NCBI GenBank assembly: GCA_002403895.1
Contig: DHIQ01000119.1
Span: 1-16,619 of the forward strand
Length of the DNA: 16,619 nucleotides
Reading direction: 5' to 3'
Source: Candidatus Neomicrothrix sp. UBA4742
Lineage (GTDB): Bacteria > Actinomycetota > Acidimicrobiia > Acidimicrobiales > Acidimicrobilacustridaceae
Part shown: piece after piece, positions 13,646 to 16,619 of the stretch
How positions within the stretch are numbered: position 1 is the stretch's first letter
How the letters are laid out: every line of letters begins with the position of its first letter
Position numbers and translations under genes: made by a program
The notes under the pieces: model-generated
What the model saw: only the letters and a program-made list of their open reading frames with translations
What the model was told of the DNA's origin: nothing
Database searches by the model: none

Positions 13646-15754
13646 CTACGACCCCGCGGTGTCCGCCAGGACGAAGGGATGCACGGAGGGGCAACCGGCC
13701 TGGCGCAGGAGCGAGCCCACGGTGGTCAGCGTCCATCGGGAGGCGACGGTGTCGTCGACAAGCAGCACCGGACCGTCGGGCAGTGGCCCGGTGGCCTCGA
13801 AGGCCCCCCCGACGTTGTTGACCTGCTGAGCGCTGTTGGCCATCTGGTGTTGCGGTTTGGTCTCCCGGAACTTGGTGACGGCGTCGACCGCGGGCAGGCC
13901 GAGCCGCTCGGCCAGTCGGTGGGCCAGCTCGGCGGTGAGCGTCGGGCTGCGCAGCGACGGCACCCAGGCGACCCAGGTCGGAGTTGGGTCCGGTGCCCAC
14001 GAGGTCACAAACGCGGCGGCTGCGTCGAGCAGCTCGTCGTCGAGGTGACCCTCACGCTGCCCCCGACGCACGAGATCACTCCAGCCGCCGTCACCCCACC
14101 GGCAGAGGGCCCGGCCGTCCTCCACGCGCTGGTCCAGCGGGATCTTGGTCGAGTCGTTGACCCGGAAGGGCCACTGCTTGCGCGGCTCGATGGTGAGTGG
14201 GGCATCACGGAGATGACGGCGGGCGGCATCGACCAACGCTGGTGACACGCCGGCCAGGGAGACGCCCCGGCAAGTGTCACACCGGCCGCAGTCGACCGGC
14301 GTCGGGTCATCGAGGAGCCGCTGGAGGAAGGCCATCCGGCAGCCCGTGGTGTTGGCGTAGTCGCGCATTTGCTGCTGCTCGGCCCGGCGTTGGGCAGTGA
14401 CCCCGGCGATGCGGGCCTGGTCGTAGTGCCAGGGCTCGTTGGTGCGCCGGTACTTCTGGCCGGTGGCCTCGACCGCGCCTTCGACCTCGAGCACCTTGAG
14501 CAGCAACTGGAGGCGACTGCGGCCCAGGTTCACCTGCTTCTCGAGCTCGGCCAGCCCGACCAGCCCAGGCGTGTCGGCCAGGTAGCCGAGCACCCGGTCG
14601 GTCACGTCGGGCGGCGGGAAGGCCATGGTGATGAACCAGTCCTGGATGTCGACGTCCTCGGCGCCGCGCAGGAGCACGCCCAGCGATTCGTCGAGGCCCC
14701 GACCGGCCCGACCGACTTGCTGGTAGTACGCGATAGAAGACCCGGGGGCCTGGTAGTGGATGACGAAGGCGAGGTCGGGCTTGTCGAACCCCATGCCCAG
14801 CGCCGAGGTGGCCACCACGACCTTGACGTCGTTGGCCAACAGCCGGCGTTCCACCGCAGCTCGATGTTCGTCGTCGTCGCCGCCCGAGTACGCCACCGCG
14901 TCGATGCCCTTGTCCTGCAGCCAGCCGGCCACGATGCCGGTGTCGCGTACGGTGAGGCAGTAGATGATCCCGGTGCCGGGCAGCTCCGGCACCCGCTCGG
15001 CCAGCCAGGCCAACCGCTGGGCCTGAGCGGGGAGGTCGAGGACGTGGAGCGCCAACCCGTCGCGGGCGAGGGGTCCTCGCAGCACGGCCAGGTCATCGCC
15101 CAGTTGATGTTCGATGTCGGCCACCACCCGGTCGTTGGCCGTGGCGGTGCAACAGAGCACCGGCACGCCTTCGGGCAACACGTCGAGGATGGCGACGATG
15201 CGGCGGTAGTCGGGCCGGAAATCGTGGCCCCAGTCGCTGATGCAGTGGGCCTCGTCGACTACCAGCAGGCCGCTGCGGGGGCTCACGACCGACAACACCT
15301 CAGCCCGGAAGCCGGCGTTGGCGAAACGCTCGGGCGAGACGAGGAGCACATCGATCTCGTCGGCGTCGATCGCCTCGCGCACGGCGGCCCACTCGTCGGT
15401 GTTCGACGAGTTGAGCGTGGCGGCGCGTAGTCCCATGCGGGCGGAAGCCCGGATTTGGTTGCGCATCAGCGCAAGCAGAGGCGACACCAACAAGGTCGGG
15501 CCCGCGCCCTGGTCGCGCAGCAACTTGGTGGTGATGAAGTAGACGGCGCTCTTGCCCCAGCCGGTGCGCTGCACCAGCAGTACCCGTCGCCGATCGCGGG
15601 CCAGGGTGGCGATGGCCTCGAGCTGGGATGGCCGCAAGCTGGCGTCGGGATCGCCGGTCAGCTGGTGCAGGAGTGCGTGGGCGCGCTCGCTGAACGCCGC
15701 GTCGGTACCGGGGGTGGTGGGAACGGGGGCGGTGAGGTCGGGCGAAGCAGCCAT
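13646..15754 (-). CDS. recQ: RecQ-family ATP-dependent DNA helicase with C-terminal phosphoribosyltransferase-like domain
   Basis: This 702-residue superfamily 2 helicase unwinds DNA 3' to 5' in recombination and fork repair. Motifs are the RecQ motif 0 region RPSQLEAI (41-48), Walker A RTGWGKSA (63-70), DEAH (167-170) with CISDWGHDFRPDY, TAT (203-205), SALGMGFDKP (317-326) and QQVGRAGR (345-352). The RQC zinc site is Cys472, Cys489, Cys492 and Cys495. Walker A has Trp where other RecQ proteins have Gly (TGGGKS). Instead of an HRDC domain, the C-terminus (about 600-702) looks like a ComF-type phosphoribosyltransferase, with the PRPP-loop-like LLVDDTVASRWT (664-675). The ATG is set by a -10 box six bases upstream, in a promoter of RecA-NDp/PafBC layout. 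Confidence 0.93.
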   Translation of the reverse strand: MAASPDLTAPVPTTPGTDAAFSERAHALLHQLTGDPDASLRPSQLEAIATLARDRRRVLLVQRTGWGKSAVYFITTKLLRDQGAGPTLLVSPLLALMRNQIRASARMGLRAATLNSSNTDEWAAVREAIDADEIDVLLVSPERFANAGFRAEVLSVVSPRSGLLVVDEAHCISDWGHDFRPDYRRIVAILDVLPEGVPVLCCTATANDRVVADIEHQLGDDLAVLRGPLARDGLALHVLDLPAQAQRLAWLAERVPELPGTGIIYCLTVRDTGIVAGWLQDKGIDAVAYSGGDDDEHRAAVERRLLANDVKVVVATSALGMGFDKPDLAFVIHYQAPGSSIAYYQQVGRAGRGLDESLGVLLRGAEDVDIQDWFITMAFPPPDVTDRVLGYLADTPGLVGLAELEKQVNLGRSRLQLLLKVLEVEGAVEATGQKYRRTNEPWHYDQARIAGVTAQRRAEQQQMRDYANTTGCRMAFLQRLLDDPTPVDCGRCDTCRGVSLAGVSPALVDAARRHLRDAPLTIEPRKQWPFRVNDSTKIPLDQRVEDGRALCRWGDGGWSDLVRRGQREGHLDDELLDAAAAFVTSWAPDPTPTWVAWVPSLRSPTLTAELAHRLAERLGLPAVDAVTKFRETKPQHQMANSAQQVNNVGGAFEATGPLPDGPVLLVDDTVASRWTLTTVGSLLRQAGCPSVHPFVLADTAGS

Positions 15755-15783
15755 GCGGGCACCTTACCGAGAGGGTCTGACAC
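15755..15783 (-). promoter_or_regulatory. recQ promoter: PafBC/RecA-NDp-like element with leaderless -10 box
   Basis: On the minus strand GTGTCAGAC (15783 to 15775), eight bases (CCTCTCGG), TAAGGT (15766 to 15761), six bases (GCCCGC), then ATG. Six of nine bases match TTGTCRGTG, including the whole TGTCRG core, and the N8-TANNNT spacing is exact. There is no Shine-Dalgarno sequence. The layout matches the radA promoter. Confidence 0.6.
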
Positions 15784-15788
15784 TCTCG
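15768..15788. promoter_or_regulatory. Inverted repeat over the recQ -35 region (candidate operator)
   Basis: CGAGAG (15768-15773) and CTCTCG (15783-15788) form a perfect 6-bp inverted repeat with a 9-base spacer that contains the TGTCAG core. The dyad covers the -35 region just upstream of the -10 box, where a repressor or activator dimer would sit. It is not an actinobacterial LexA box (GAAC-N4-GTTC). Confidence 0.35.
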
Positions 15789-16077
15789 TGTGGCACCCCG
15801 TGTCGTCCGCGGCCCAACCTCGGCTGGTCGAGTCCGCACCGGCGGAGGTGGCTTTTCGGGGACTCCTACCGGGCCTATCAGGTACAGGTCCGGTGTTGGG
15901 TGCCGACGTTGGCTCCCTATCCGTCGGTGACCACCGGGGGGGCGCGGCGAGCCGGGAAAGGGGTCTGCGCCCGTCCCTCGATCATGCGCTGACTCCACTC
16001 GGCGAACCCGGTCAGCCGAGCCCGATCAGTAGGCTCGTGTGGGCACGGGTCGACAGGCTCGAGGGGAGGTGGATGCC
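15789..16077. other. Intergenic stretch between recQ and lipoprotein genes
   Basis: With the recQ promoter this makes a gap of 323 bases, the longest in the window. Open frames cross it but have no start signal, no recognisable protein sequence, and mostly run antisense into recQ. I see two small overlapping palindromes: CCGACG/CGTCGG (15903-15908, 15922-15927) and CGGTG/CACCG (15925-15936). A lone TAGGCT (16030-16035) could be the -10 box of the downstream lipoprotein gene, but no -35 element accompanies it. No tRNA or riboswitch is recognisable. Confidence 0.5.
16063..16069 (+). promoter_or_regulatory. Ribosome binding site of the 3' lipoprotein gene
   Basis: GGGGAGG (16063-16069) ends eight bases before the ATG at 16078. 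It selects this ATG, which also gives a proper lipoprotein signal peptide, over the in-frame upstream start at 16039. Confidence 0.6.
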
Positions 16078-16548
16078 ATGCATCGAGTTGGCCGGCCGGG
16101 ACGGAGCGTTGCTCTCGTGGCCATCCTGGGCTTGGCGGTCGGCGCCTGTGGCGGCGGCAAGGCCCCGACCGGCGCCGTGGCCAGCAGCACCACCCGCAGC
16201 ACCGCCAGCACAACCACGATCCCTCCGACGCCGGCGAGCGCGGAAATGATGCAGGCCGCCACGGCCACGGTGCGGGCGTTCATGGAGTCGCGAGTGGCCG
16301 AAGCCGGCGCCGAGGGCTACCTGGTCGACAATGCCAAGGCGATGTACGTGGCCCAGGTCAAGCTCTACGACGTGGCCAGCTACACCATCGGCCCACCCGA
16401 TGGGTCTGACCAGCGCGCCATCGCGGTGCCGGTGACGGTGGTGACCCGCAGCAGCACCTCACGCACCGAGGTCCTCGCCCTGGGATCGGGACAGTCGGAA
16501 ACGGTGCCGAGCCTGCCCTTCGTGATCCGCGGCGTCACTCTCCAGTGA
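16078..16548 (+). CDS. Small putative lipoprotein, possibly NTF2-like
   Basis: The 156-residue product has a type II signal peptide: a basic N-terminus (HRVGRPGR), a hydrophobic core (SVALVAILGLAV) and a lipobox VGAC with the lipidated Cys24, followed by GGG. A Ser/Thr/Ala-rich linker (about 30-50) precedes one small domain. That domain starts with an alpha helix (MMQAATATVRAFMESRV), then a region with conserved-looking Tyr residues (GYLVDNAKAMY, YDVASYTIG) and three predicted beta strands (AIAVPVTVVTR, TEVLALG, PFVIRGVTL). This helix-then-sheet order resembles NTF2-like domains of actinobacterial lipoproteins, a tentative call. No catalytic residues are evident. It is divergent from recQ, and the last 71 bases of the window after it hold nothing I recognise. 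Confidence 0.78.
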   Translation: MHRVGRPGRSVALVAILGLAVGACGGGKAPTGAVASSTTRSTASTTTIPPTPASAEMMQAATATVRAFMESRVAEAGAEGYLVDNAKAMYVAQVKLYDVASYTIGPPDGSDQRAIAVPVTVVTRSSTSRTEVLALGSGQSETVPSLPFVIRGVTLQ

Positions 16549-16619
16549 GTCCGCCCCTCCCTCCACCCAACGCGGCGGTTCCGAGGCCCTTACCAGCCAG
16601 TCTGTGGAGCCCGAGGTGG

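Noticed and set aside
13503..14000. 166-codon N-terminal extension of the aminotransferase frame into recQ
   Set aside because: It lies within recQ in another frame, has low-complexity Arg/Pro composition, and a leaderless -10 box fixes the start at 13502.
15768..15788. LexA/SOS box in the recQ promoter
   Set aside because: The dyad CGAGAG-N9-CTCTCG does not match GAAC-N4-GTTC; I see no such box before radA either.
15300..16249. Two long open frames spanning the recQ upstream region on both strands
   Set aside because: Both run out of phase or antisense through recQ, with no domain, ribosome binding site or leaderless box.

Overview
The window reads as high-GC actinobacterial chromosome. 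The gene set (RadA, DisA, CarD, a CRP-family regulator, IspD, IspF, an RlmB-type methylase, an ECF sigma factor with a zinc-binding anti-sigma factor) and the frequent TANNNT -10 boxes placed directly before start codons point to Actinomycetota. A deep branch such as Acidimicrobiia is a reasonable guess, but that placement is an inference from style and was not computed. I see no phage, IS element, CRISPR array, rRNA or tRNA.

Layout. 1-946: 3' end of a membrane-anchored protein (LppM/DUF3153-like) convergent with an SRPBCC-domain protein. 1045-4194 (+): radA, disA and a dienelactone-hydrolase-family gene that starts inside the disA stop codon. 4213-4872 (-): a CRP/FNR regulator, divergent from carD. 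5028-7853 (+): carD, ispD, ispF and an rlmB-type rRNA methylase, the last two overlapping by ATGA. 7916-8602 (+): a lipoprotein. 8630-11871 (-): an ECF sigma factor and its coupled ZAS anti-sigma factor, then a molybdopterin hydroxylase large subunit with no partner subunits. 12120-15754 (-): recQ with a C-terminal phosphoribosyltransferase-like domain, then a SufS/CsdA-type class V aminotransferase. 16078-16548 (+): a second small lipoprotein.

The radA/disA and carD/ispD/ispF/methylase order resembles the mycobacterial Rv3579c-Rv3586 region, but cysS is missing and a hydrolase and a CRP-type regulator are present instead. RadA and DisA act together in recombinational repair and c-di-AMP signalling; CarD stabilises RNA polymerase open complexes; IspD and IspF are steps three and five of the MEP isoprenoid pathway.

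The most striking signals lie between genes. Six transcription units begin with TANNNT, exactly six bases, then the start codon (SRPBCC gene, radA, disA, the oxidase, the aminotransferase, recQ), and crp has the same layout with seven bases. This is the architecture of leaderless mRNAs. Of these, only radA and recQ, the two recombination-repair genes, also carry GTGTC(R)NAC eight bases upstream of the -10 box. That is the layout of the RecA-independent DNA-damage promoter (RecA-NDp, the PafBC target) of mycobacteria. Other structured DNA includes an octamer tandem repeat beside a nested hairpin after the aminotransferase gene, a dyad between crp and carD, and a 9-base triple repeat before ispD.
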